Assembly: GCF_900099735.1 (NCBI RefSeq)
Contig: NZ_FNDT01000001.1
Span: 124,001-188,000 of the forward strand
Length of the DNA stretch: 64,000 bases
DNA from: Arthrobacter subterraneus
GTDB lineage: Bacteria > Actinomycetota > Actinomycetes > Actinomycetales > Micrococcaceae
Reading direction: 5' to 3'
In this document: positions 26,866-34,550 of the stretch, in pieces
How positions within the stretch are numbered: the first letter of the stretch is position 1
Layout: each line of letters opens with the position of its first letter
Program-made: the position numbers and the translations under genes
The notes under the pieces: generated by a model
What the model saw: only the letters and a program-made list of their open reading frames with translations
What the model was told of the DNA's origin: nothing
Database searches by the model: none

Positions 26866-27192
26866 TCACACCTGTTGGTTCTGCGGCGGCAGCGCAGCGA
26901 TCAACGGGTGGTCCTTGCCCGTGTTTCCGAGCTTCGCGGCTCCGCCCGGCGACCCAAGGTCATCGAAGAACTCGACATTGGCCTTGTAGTAGTCGGCCCA
27001 CTCCTCAGGAGTGTCGTCCTCGTAGTAGATTGCCTCGACCGGGCAGACCGGCTCGCAGGCTCCACAGTCCACGCACTCATCCGGGTGGATGTACAGCGAG
27101 CGTTCACCTTCATAGATGCAGTCGACCGGGCATTCCTCAATGCAGGCCTTGTCTTTCACATCCACGCACGGCTGTGCGATTACGTAGGTCAC
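26866..27192 (-). CDS. fdxA: Seven-iron ferredoxin
   Basis: The 108-aa protein has Cys9, Cys17, Cys21, Cys25, Cys40, Cys43, Cys46 and Cys50. By comparison with Azotobacter FdI, Cys9/17/50 would bind a 3Fe-4S cluster and Cys21/40/43/46 a 4Fe-4S cluster. It carries electrons in the cytosol. GTG 27192 has an AAGG-type site about 10 bases upstream. It heads an operon with dapC. Confidence 0.94.
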   Translation of the reverse strand: MTYVIAQPCVDVKDKACIEECPVDCIYEGERSLYIHPDECVDCGACEPVCPVEAIYYEDDTPEEWADYYKANVEFFDDLGSPGGAAKLGNTGKDHPLIAALPPQNQQV

Positions 27193-27314
27193 GTCCCACG
27201 CCTTCCCTCGGATTCTGGTGCCGTTCCCGGCATTACGTCGCCGTTCCAGCTTAACGCAACGGGAGTTCGGAACTGCATCAGCCGGGCCCCTCCGTAATAT
27301 GACAGGCTTGGCGC

Positions 27315-27557
27315 ATGACCCGACCGCCCGCGGAACTGCTTACCTCCCTGCCGCTGGGCACGAGGGTGGTGGTCCGGTACCGCATCGAGGGTGGCCTCAC
27401 CGATGCCCTCGGGAACCTGACGGCGCGGGACTCTGCGTCCTGCACCGTCGCGGGCAGGAAAGGTGACGTCGTCGTTCCACTGTCCGCAGTGACGGCAGCG
27501 AAACCCGTTCCGCCGCCGCCCACACGGCGCCGTCCCCGGGCAAATCCCGATCGGTGA
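27315..27557 (+). CDS. Stand-alone SH3-like domain protein (Rv0428c N-terminal type)
   Basis: The 80-aa protein has the sequence style LGTRVVVRYRIEGGLTDALG, then VVVPLSAVTAAKPVPPPP. From memory this matches the SH3-like domain found in front of the acetyltransferase domain of actinobacterial GNAT proteins such as Rv0428c. Here no GNAT domain follows in any frame. The C-terminus is Pro/Arg-rich. It begins at ATG 27315, and a TAATAT lies about 15 bases upstream. Function is unknown. Confidence 0.7.
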   Translation: MTRPPAELLTSLPLGTRVVVRYRIEGGLTDALGNLTARDSASCTVAGRKGDVVVPLSAVTAAKPVPPPPTRRRPRANPDR

Positions 27558-27575
27558 CCGACCGCCGCCCTACGC

Positions 27576-27616
27576 GATTGACTAAGTTCAATCAGTGCAC
27601 CCTGCTGACGTATGCT
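27576..27616 (+). promoter_or_regulatory. Operator and -10 of the ArsR-type gene
   Basis: A 6-bp inverted repeat GATTGA/TCAATC (27576-27581 and 27588-27593, 6-base spacer) is followed by TATGCT (27611-27616), which is 7 bases before ATG 27624. The repeat lies where -35 contacts are made, so it could be an autoregulatory operator. Confidence 0.5.
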
Positions 27617-27623
27617 TTTGAAT

Positions 27624-28118
27624 ATGGAAACAGATGAGGACGTCCAGGCACGCGGGAGGGCACTGAGCGCCCCCGTCAGGCTCAGGATCCTCCGGCTCTG
27701 CCTGCACAAGGCACGGACCAACAAGGAAATCGCCGAGGTGCTGGATCTGAACCCCGCCACGGCGCTGCACCATGTGCGAACCCTGCTGGCAACGGGGTTC
27801 CTGCGTGCCGAAGAGCCGCGCACGGGCAACCGCGGAGCAAAGGAAATCCCGTACCGGGCAACCGGCCTGTCCTGGGGCAGCCGGATGCCGAACGCCGCTC
27901 CGGTGCTGGTGGAGACCTTCCTGCAGGAGATCGAGGGGTTGAGCCCGTCGGAGATCGACGTCTGGCGTCTCGGCGTGCGTCTCAATGATGCCAACAGAGC
28001 TGAGATGATGGGCAAGATCCGCGCTGTCTTCGAAGAATATGCCCGGCACGGCTCGGACGAGGACGGGACGGCGACGTCCATCATGCTGGCCCACCACCTG
28101 GACCGCACCGCTGACTGA
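27624..28118 (+). CDS. ArsR-type winged-helix regulator
   Basis: The 164-aa protein has an N-terminal winged-helix domain: LSAPVRLRILRLCLHKARTN, then the recognition-helix region IAEVLDLNPATALHHVRTLL (about residues 14-65), and a wing rich in Arg. The C-terminal half is helical and may dimerise. No metal-binding Cys pair is seen. ATG 27624 is chosen from the -10 position; ATG 27612 is an alternative 4 codons longer. The target is probably its own promoter and perhaps neighbours. Confidence 0.82.
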   Translation: METDEDVQARGRALSAPVRLRILRLCLHKARTNKEIAEVLDLNPATALHHVRTLLATGFLRAEEPRTGNRGAKEIPYRATGLSWGSRMPNAAPVLVETFLQEIEGLSPSEIDVWRLGVRLNDANRAEMMGKIRAVFEEYARHGSDEDGTATSIMLAHHLDRTAD

Positions 28119-28141
28119 ACCGGCTGCCGGCCGGCTGGAAT

Positions 28142-28609
28142 TCAGCGTCTCCGCGGGGGCCGCAACGCCCACCAGGAGACCGCAACCGCTGTGACCGTCC
28201 CGACGGCCAGCCCCACTACCCACACATAGCCGGCCACGCCGACGGGCGGCACCGCACCGTCCAACTCCACGCCCGCCGCGATGACGCCGCCGGCGGAGAA
28301 CGACGCCGTCAGTCCCACCAGTACATACGCCACTACCCCGGTCAACGCCGCGAGCGGCACGCTGCGAGCCGCCACCGCCACGAATACCGCAATGCAGGTC
28401 GCCAGCAGCACGGCGCCGATCGCGCCCGCAGGGAGCCCGATACCGGCCAGGTACCAGATGTGGGCGTGGAGAGCGGTGCCCAGACCAGCCGCCAGTATTC
28501 CGCCGAGCACCGCGGCAAGCCGGCCGGGCCATCTGCTGGATACGGAAGAAGGAATGACGACGCCGGCGTTGCTGCCGTCGTCGTCGTTCCTCTGCTTCCG
28601 GATCTCCAC
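28142..28609 (-). CDS. Four-helix membrane protein (Rv1171/DUF6113-like)
   Basis: The 155-aa protein has about four membrane helices after a charged N-terminus of about 28 residues, and ends in Arg-rich PPRRR. It follows typA by 29 bases on the same strand. Position and topology resemble the small membrane protein near typA/mshB in mycobacteria (Rv1171); this match is from memory. Function is unknown. Confidence 0.7.
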   Translation of the reverse strand: MEIRKQRNDDDGSNAGVVIPSSVSSRWPGRLAAVLGGILAAGLGTALHAHIWYLAGIGLPAGAIGAVLLATCIAVFVAVAARSVPLAALTGVVAYVLVGLTASFSAGGVIAAGVELDGAVPPVGVAGYVWVVGLAVGTVTAVAVSWWALRPPRRR

Positions 28610-28638
28610 GGATCTGCCGGGAACCGGGCCCTGCCGCC

Positions 28639-30555
28639 TTAGGCGCGGGCGCGTGAACGCGCGGCGCGCATGCGCTCGTTGGCGTCCAGGATGACCTTGC
28701 GGATACGGATTGATTCGGGCGTGACCTCAACGCACTCGTCCTCGCGGGCAAACTCGAGGGATTCCTCGAGCGTGAGCTTGCGCGGAGGGGTGAGGTTCTC
28801 GAAGCTGTCCGAGGAAGCCGCACGCATGTTGGTGAGCTTCTTTTCCTTGGTGATGTTGACGTCCATGTCGTCCGCCCGCGAGTTCTCGCCGACGATCATG
28901 CCTTCATATACCTCGGAGGTGGGCTCCACGAAGAACGAGCCGCGCTCCTGCAGGTTGATCATGGCGAACGGGGTGACCACGCCGGAACGGTCGGCGATCA
29001 TCGACCCGTTGGTCCGGTATTCGATGTCGCCGGCCCAGGGCTCGTAGCCCTCGGAGTAGGAGGACGCGATGCCGGCGCCGCGGGTGTCGGTCAGGAAGCG
29101 GGTACGGAAGCCGATGAGGCCGCGGGCCGGGACAATGAACTCCATCCGGACCCAGCCGGTGCCGTGGTTGGCCATGTTGGTCATGCGGCCCTTGCGTGCG
29201 GCCATCAGCTGGGTAACGCCGCCGAGGTATTCCTCGGGAACGTCGATGGTCATGTGTTCCATCGGCTCGTGGACCTTGCCGTCAACGGTCCGCGTGACCA
29301 CCTGGGGCTTGCCCACGGTCAGTTCGAAGCCTTCACGGCGCATCTGCTCCACGAGGATGGCCAGTGCCAGCTCGCCGCGGCCCTGAACCTCCCAGGCATC
29401 GGGGCGGGCGGTGGGAAGCACCCGCAGCGACACGTTACCGATGAGCTCCTTGTCGAGGCGGTCCTTCACCTGACGTGCGGTGACCTTTGCTCCCTTGACC
29501 TTTCCGGCCAGGGGTGAGGTGTTGATGCCGATGGTGACCGAGATGGCGGGGTCATCGACGGTGATCAGCGGGAGCGGCTGCGGGTTGTCGACATCGGTGA
29601 GCGTCTCGCCGATGGTGATGTCCTCGATGCCGGCTACGGCGACAATCTCACCGGGGCCTGCAGACTCTGCCGGCACCCGGTCCAGCGCCTTGGTGGCGAG
29701 CAGTTCAGTGATCTTGACGGTCTTGAGCTCACCGTTCTGGCGCGCCCAGGCTACGTGCTGGCCCTTGCGGAGTGTTCCGTTGAAGATGCGCAGCAGTGCC
29801 AGGCGCCCGAGGAAGGGCGAGGCGTCAAGGTTGGTGACGTGTGCCTGGAGGACGCCGTTGGGATCGTAGCTCGGCGCCGGGATGTGCTCGATGATGGTCT
29901 TGAAGAGCGGCTCAAGGTTGTCATTGTCCGGCGCTGAGCCGTCCGCGGGCTGGTCGAGGGACGCTGCGCCCACACGGGCGGCGGCGTACACCACGGGAAC
30001 GTTGAGGACGGAGTCGAGGTCCAGGTCGGGAACCTCATCCGACAGGTCCGAGGCCAGGCCGAGGAGCAGGTCCATCGACTCGGAAACAACCTCGTCGATG
30101 CGCGAGTCCGGACGGTCGGTCTTGTTGACCAGCAGCACAACCGGCAGCTTCGCGGCAAGGGCCTTGCGCAGCACAAAGCGCGTCTGCGGGAGAGGACCTT
30201 CCGAAGCATCCACCAGCAGCACCACGCCGTCCACCATGGACAGGCCGCGCTCCACCTCGCCGCCGAAGTCGGCGTGGCCCGGGGTGTCGATCACGTTGAT
30301 GGTGATGCGCTCGCCCTTGGCCGAGGGGCCCTCGTAGAACACCGTGGTGTTCTTGGCGAGGATGGTGATGCCCTTCTCCCGCTCCAGATCGCCGGAGTCC
30401 ATGACCCTGTCAGCAACCTCGCCGTGGCTGGCGAAGGAGTTGGTCTGCCGCAGCATCGCGTCGACGAGCGTCGTCTTGCCATGGTCGACGTGCGCCACGA
30501 TGGCAACGTTGCGGAGGTCACTGCGGATTGCAGTGTTGCTCGTGGAAACAGACAT
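28639..30555 (-). CDS. typA: Ribosome-associated GTPase TypA/BipA
   Basis: The 638-aa translational GTPase helps ribosome assembly and stress adaptation. G1 AHVDHGKTT, G3 DTPGHADF and G4 NKTDRPDS are intact, followed by EF-G-like domains and the TypA-specific C-terminal domain. ATG 30555 agrees with the usual N-terminus (MSVSTSNTAIRSDLRNVAIV); an upstream extension is unlikely. A four-helix membrane protein gene follows. Confidence 0.95.
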   Translation of the reverse strand: MSVSTSNTAIRSDLRNVAIVAHVDHGKTTLVDAMLRQTNSFASHGEVADRVMDSGDLEREKGITILAKNTTVFYEGPSAKGERITINVIDTPGHADFGGEVERGLSMVDGVVLLVDASEGPLPQTRFVLRKALAAKLPVVLLVNKTDRPDSRIDEVVSESMDLLLGLASDLSDEVPDLDLDSVLNVPVVYAAARVGAASLDQPADGSAPDNDNLEPLFKTIIEHIPAPSYDPNGVLQAHVTNLDASPFLGRLALLRIFNGTLRKGQHVAWARQNGELKTVKITELLATKALDRVPAESAGPGEIVAVAGIEDITIGETLTDVDNPQPLPLITVDDPAISVTIGINTSPLAGKVKGAKVTARQVKDRLDKELIGNVSLRVLPTARPDAWEVQGRGELALAILVEQMRREGFELTVGKPQVVTRTVDGKVHEPMEHMTIDVPEEYLGGVTQLMAARKGRMTNMANHGTGWVRMEFIVPARGLIGFRTRFLTDTRGAGIASSYSEGYEPWAGDIEYRTNGSMIADRSGVVTPFAMINLQERGSFFVEPTSEVYEGMIVGENSRADDMDVNITKEKKLTNMRAASSDSFENLTPPRKLTLEESLEFAREDECVEVTPESIRIRKVILDANERMRAARSRARA

Positions 30556-30853
30556 GCGGGAGAACTCGATTCTTAGGGGAAACACGTGAGTGTCAGGAAA
30601 AATGGAAGCGGGCAGCACAGCGCGCACTATGACCAGTCTAAGCTCTCCGCAAAAGATGGCCTAACGGGACCGTTGATCCCTGGCCGGTGAACCCCCTCGA
30701 ACCCCGGTCACGAACCCCTGAAAGCAAGGACCGCGCGCTTCCGTCGTGGGCCTTTGATACGGCGCGACGGCGTAGGAGTCTTTGCAAGGAAACGACGGCG
30801 ATGCCCGCCTGCGTGGTGATCGCCGGGGCATCGCCGTCGTTCTGTGAGTGGAA
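30556..30853. other. Intergenic region between the peptide ABC ATPase and typA
   Basis: This 298-base space includes the typA promoter and the terminator of the ABC gene. No coding sequence or RNA gene is apparent. Confidence 0.5.
30791..30841 (-). terminator. Hairpin terminator of the peptide ABC ATPase gene
   Basis: A 16-bp perfect stem (30791-30806 with 30826-30841) and a 19-base loop lie 12 bases after the ATPase stop. Confidence 0.8.
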
Positions 30854-32689
30854 CTACTCCGCCGCGGCGAGCAGGCGCGCCCGGAGTTCCCGCCGTTCCC
30901 GCTGCTTTTCCGGATCCGGCAGCGGCACGGCCGCGAGCAGCCGCTGGGTATAGGGGTCCTGCGGGTTTCGCAGGATCTGGTCCCGGGTGCCCTGTTCTAC
31001 GATCCTGCCGCGGCGCATCACGCAGATGTGGTCGGCGAGGACGTCAACCACCGCGAGGTCGTGGGTCACGAACAGGCACGCGAATCCCATTTCCTGCTGC
31101 AGGTTCTGGAACAGCTCCAGGACCTTGGCCTGCACCGAAACGTCCAGGGCAGACGTCGGCTCGTCGGCGACCATGAGTTTGGGTTTCAGCGACAGGGCGC
31201 GGGCAATGCCGACGCGCTGCTTCTGACCTCCGGAGAGTTCATGCGGATAGCGGTTGCGGTAGGAGCGCGGCAGTTCCACCTGGTCGAGCAGCGTCTCGAT
31301 CCGCTTCTGGAGCTGACCGCCCTTCGCAACTCCGGCGAGGTACATCGGTTCGCCGATGCTTTCACCGATGGGCAACCGCGGGTTCAGCGACGAGGACGGG
31401 TCCTGGAAGACCATCCCCACGTTGCGCCGTACCGCTCCCAGTTCACGCGAGGTGGGCTTGAAGCCGGAGATGTCCGTGCCGACCACCCGCAGTGACCCTT
31501 CCGCCACCGGAAGCAGCCCGACGGCCGCCCGGCCGATGGTGGTCTTGCCGGAACCGGACTCGCCTACCAGGCCCATGACCTCGCCCGGACGAATGCTCAG
31601 TGTCGCCTTCTCCACTGCACGGAATGCCGGAACCCTGCCCTGCTTCGGATACTCGATGGCTACATCCACCAGTTCGAGGACCGCCTCGCCCCGGCTCTCA
31701 CGTTCGGCCTGAATCTCCTCTTCCAGACCGGCAAGCACGGCGCGTTCCCGCCGCTCGAGCTCCACCGCGTCCACCCCCGCAAGCTCCGATTTGGTAGCGG
31801 CCGCCAGCGCTGCCGTGATGTCGACGTCGTCGCCCCTGCCCTCGGAGCCCTGGCCCAGATGCGGCACGGCGGCCAGCAGGTCCTGGGTGTAAGGGTGCTC
31901 CGGGCGGCTGAAGATTTTCTCAGCTGTGCCGGTTTCGACGATGATGCCCTTCCGCATGACCGCGATCCGGTCCGCAAGGTCGGCAACCACGCCCATGTCA
32001 TGGGTGATCAGCACAATGGCGCTGTCCAGCTTGTTGCGGAGGTTGCGCATCAGGTCGAGGATTTCGGCCTGGACCGTCACGTCGAGCGCCGTCGTTGGCT
32101 CGTCAGCGATGAGGAGTTTGGGGTCACAGGAGAGCGACTGGGCGATCATGGCACGCTGCCGCTGCCCCCCGGAAAGCTGGTGCGGATAGGAACGGAAGGC
32201 CTTTTCGGGGTCTGGAAGCTCCACCATTTCCAGAAGCCGGATTGCACGCTCACGCGCCTCGTCCGGAGAGATCGCGTTATGCAGCCGGAGAGTCTCCACA
32301 ATCTGGAAGCCGACCGTATAAACGGGGTTGAGTGCCGTCATCGGTTCCTGGAAGATCACGGCGACGTCATTGCCGCGGACCTCACGCAGCCTGCCGGGCG
32401 ACAGGTTGAGGATGGACTTCCCATTGAGGATCACCTCTCCGGTGACCCGGCTGTTGCTGGGCAGCAGACCGAGAAGGGCCATCGAGCTGGCGCTCTTCCC
32501 GGAACCGGACTCTCCCACGATGGCCAGCACCTCGCCCGCGTTGACGTGGTAGTTCAGGTCGATGGCAGCGGGAACCCACTCCTTCTCCACACCGAAGTCC
32601 ACGCTGAGGTTTCGAACCTCGAGCACCGGTCCGCGGGCCGCTCCCCTGGGTTCGTCGCTCCTGTTGCCGTCAATAATGTCGTGGGTCAT
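30854..32689 (-). CDS. Fused DppD-DppF type peptide ABC importer ATPase
   Basis: The 611-aa protein holds two complete ATPase domains. The first (about 20-280) has GESGSGKSA, LSGGQRQRAMIAQSL and LLIADEPTTALD. The second (about 340-600) has GESGSGKTT, LSGGQKQRVGIARAL and [12 protein letters not shown]. Both carry the oligopeptide-specific C-terminal extension (HPYTQDLLAAVP, DPYTQRLLAAVP). It would drive the DppA-DppB-DppC importer but is separated from those genes by a reversed PH-domain gene, so it has its own promoter. Confidence 0.93.
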   Translation of the reverse strand: MTHDIIDGNRSDEPRGAARGPVLEVRNLSVDFGVEKEWVPAAIDLNYHVNAGEVLAIVGESGSGKSASSMALLGLLPSNSRVTGEVILNGKSILNLSPGRLREVRGNDVAVIFQEPMTALNPVYTVGFQIVETLRLHNAISPDEARERAIRLLEMVELPDPEKAFRSYPHQLSGGQRQRAMIAQSLSCDPKLLIADEPTTALDVTVQAEILDLMRNLRNKLDSAIVLITHDMGVVADLADRIAVMRKGIIVETGTAEKIFSRPEHPYTQDLLAAVPHLGQGSEGRGDDVDITAALAAATKSELAGVDAVELERRERAVLAGLEEEIQAERESRGEAVLELVDVAIEYPKQGRVPAFRAVEKATLSIRPGEVMGLVGESGSGKTTIGRAAVGLLPVAEGSLRVVGTDISGFKPTSRELGAVRRNVGMVFQDPSSSLNPRLPIGESIGEPMYLAGVAKGGQLQKRIETLLDQVELPRSYRNRYPHELSGGQKQRVGIARALSLKPKLMVADEPTSALDVSVQAKVLELFQNLQQEMGFACLFVTHDLAVVDVLADHICVMRRGRIVEQGTRDQILRNPQDPYTQRLLAAVPLPDPEKQRERRELRARLLAAAE

Positions 32690-32790
32690 AGTGCTGTCCT
32701 TCCACTGTCTGACCGTGCGCCGGCGGCAGCTGTACGGGCTGTTTGCCCGCTGATTACTGCGCCGGGCCCAAATGTTGGAAATATGGGGGT

Positions 32791-33420
32791 ATGAATACGC
32801 CTAGCGGACCCGACCAGTTCACCGTTTTCCGTCCCCGAAGCGGTCGCTGGATCCTGGGGGTTGCCGCGGCGATCGTGGTGGTGGGACTGGTGGCATCCGT
32901 GGTCACGTCCGGGCCGCAGGCCCTGGCCACCGCTGCTCCCCTGCTCGCCGTGGCTGCGATTGCCTGGTGGCTGTTCTGGTACCCGGCGGTTGTCGTCGGC
33001 CCGGTGGGAGTGGAGCTTCGCAATCCTGTACTCACCATCGATGTTCCCTGGGGCGGTCTGATCCAGGTGGATACGAAGTACGCGCTGAAGCTGGTCACCC
33101 CCGGCGGCAGCTACACCGCGTGGGCCGCGCCTGCCCCCGGTGTCCGCGGCACCCATGCCGGTAAGCCGGAGAACATGCAGAACCTGCCGGGCACCAGTTA
33201 TGGTGCGGGCGGCAGCGTTCGTCCGGGCGACTTGAGCAACACCGATTCCGGGCTCGCAGCCCTGCTGGTCCGGTCCGAATGGGAACGCCGGATCGACAAC
33301 GGTCTGATCGACGTCGACGCCACGGATTCCGTGCGCGTTGAACGCAGGATCAATTGGCGGCCGCTTGGCGTGGTTGCCGGCCTGCTCCTGCTGAGCGTGC
33401 TCACTTTCGCCCTGCAGTAA
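32791..33420 (+). CDS. Membrane PH-domain protein
   Basis: The 209-aa protein has two adjacent N-terminal membrane helices (about residues 18-62), then a bacterial PH-like domain (VVVGPVGVELRNPVLTIDVPW and following). It ends in one more helix (about 188-207). Such proteins occur across Actinobacteria with unknown function. ATG 32791 is preceded by a GGGGG site. It is divergent from the ABC ATPase gene and sits between it and dppC. Confidence 0.8.
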   Translation: MNTPSGPDQFTVFRPRSGRWILGVAAAIVVVGLVASVVTSGPQALATAAPLLAVAAIAWWLFWYPAVVVGPVGVELRNPVLTIDVPWGGLIQVDTKYALKLVTPGGSYTAWAAPAPGVRGTHAGKPENMQNLPGTSYGAGGSVRPGDLSNTDSGLAALLVRSEWERRIDNGLIDVDATDSVRVERRINWRPLGVVAGLLLLSVLTFALQ

Positions 33421-33445
33421 CCGGCCGGCGCCGCGGATGCCTCCG

Positions 33446-33530
33446 CTGCCGGTCAGCCCCGGGGCGGTGCTGCCGGTCAGCATCCGGGCGGTGCGGCCGG
33501 TCAGCGTCGGGGCGGTGCTGCCGGTCATCA
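33446..33530. repeat. 24-bp tandem repeat, about 3.5 copies
   Basis: Units at 33446-33469, 33470-33493, 33494-33517 and a partial copy at 33518-33530 share the core GCCGGTCAGC. They lie between the convergent PH-domain and dppC genes, touching the dppC stop. Confidence 0.88.
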
Positions 33531-34550
33531 GGCCGGCTTCCTCGGCTCGGCGGCCTTCTTGGCGTTGAACTTCTTCTGTCGAGGATCAAATGCATCGCGC
33601 AGTCCGTCGCCGATGAAGTTGATCGACAGGCAGATGATCACAATGAAGAGGCCGGGCCACCAGAACAGCCAGGGACGCGTGCTGAATGCAGCCTGGTTGG
33701 CGCTGATGAGGCTGCCCAGCGAAATGTCCGGCGCCCGGACGCCGAGACCCAGGAAGGACAGCGCCGTCTCCAGGAGAATTGCGGACGCCATGACCAGCGT
33801 GGTGTTGACGATGATGACACCCACGGCGTTCGGCACGATGTGCTTGAAGATGATCCTTGTGTTCGAGGCGCCGGCGACGCGCGCCGCATCGACGAACTCC
33901 CGCTCCCGGAGGCTGAGGAATTCACCGCGGACGAGGCGTGCAAGCCCTGTCCAGATGATGAATCCGACGAATACACCCAGGAGGATGACGCCTGCGCTGC
34001 CGCCGAAGATTGCGCCGAAGAAGGTTCCCGGCCCGGAGATGGAGTTGCCGAAAGTACCAAGGACAGCGGCAATGATGACCAGGGGAATGATGATGATGAT
34101 GTCGGTGAGACGCATCAGCACGGCCTCGACCCAGCCGCGGAAGTACCCGGACACGCCGCCGATCACCACGCCGATGATGCCGCCGACGAGGCCGATGAGG
34201 AACATCACGATCAGGGAGAGCTGTGCGCCCCGCATGGTCATGGCAAAAAGGTCACGTCCCACCCGGTCCTGTCCGAAGGGGTGATCCCCGAAGTCGAACG
34301 GCAGCTTCCAGGTGGGCGCGCCGGTGGGGTTCGCCAGCGGAGGTGTCTCGATGTAGTTCCATTTCCACCAGCCGGGGATGCCTGCGTAGCCGACGGAAGT
34401 GAAGGCGAGAATGACCACGCCGAAGAAGATCACCAGGCTGGCCACGGCGGCGGTGTGTCCGAAGAACCGCTTGCGGACGATCTGGCCCTGGCTGAGGCCT
34501 CTGGAATCCTCAGGTTTGGTCTGCGTTGTTTCCTGTGCTGTAGTGCTCAT
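33528..34550 (-). CDS. Peptide ABC importer permease DppC type
   Basis: The 340-aa permease has an N-terminal oligopeptide-transport domain with one helix (about 33-55), then five helices of the importer core. The EAA-type loop contains FVDAARVAGASNTRIIFKHI. HPFGQDRVGRDLF is the family marker. ATG 34550 overlaps the dppB stop by 4 bases. It pairs with the enlarged DppB-type permease. Confidence 0.93.
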   Translation of the reverse strand: MSTTAQETTQTKPEDSRGLSQGQIVRKRFFGHTAAVASLVIFFGVVILAFTSVGYAGIPGWWKWNYIETPPLANPTGAPTWKLPFDFGDHPFGQDRVGRDLFAMTMRGAQLSLIVMFLIGLVGGIIGVVIGGVSGYFRGWVEAVLMRLTDIIIIIPLVIIAAVLGTFGNSISGPGTFFGAIFGGSAGVILLGVFVGFIIWTGLARLVRGEFLSLREREFVDAARVAGASNTRIIFKHIVPNAVGVIIVNTTLVMASAILLETALSFLGLGVRAPDISLGSLISANQAAFSTRPWLFWWPGLFIVIICLSINFIGDGLRDAFDPRQKKFNAKKAAEPRKPA

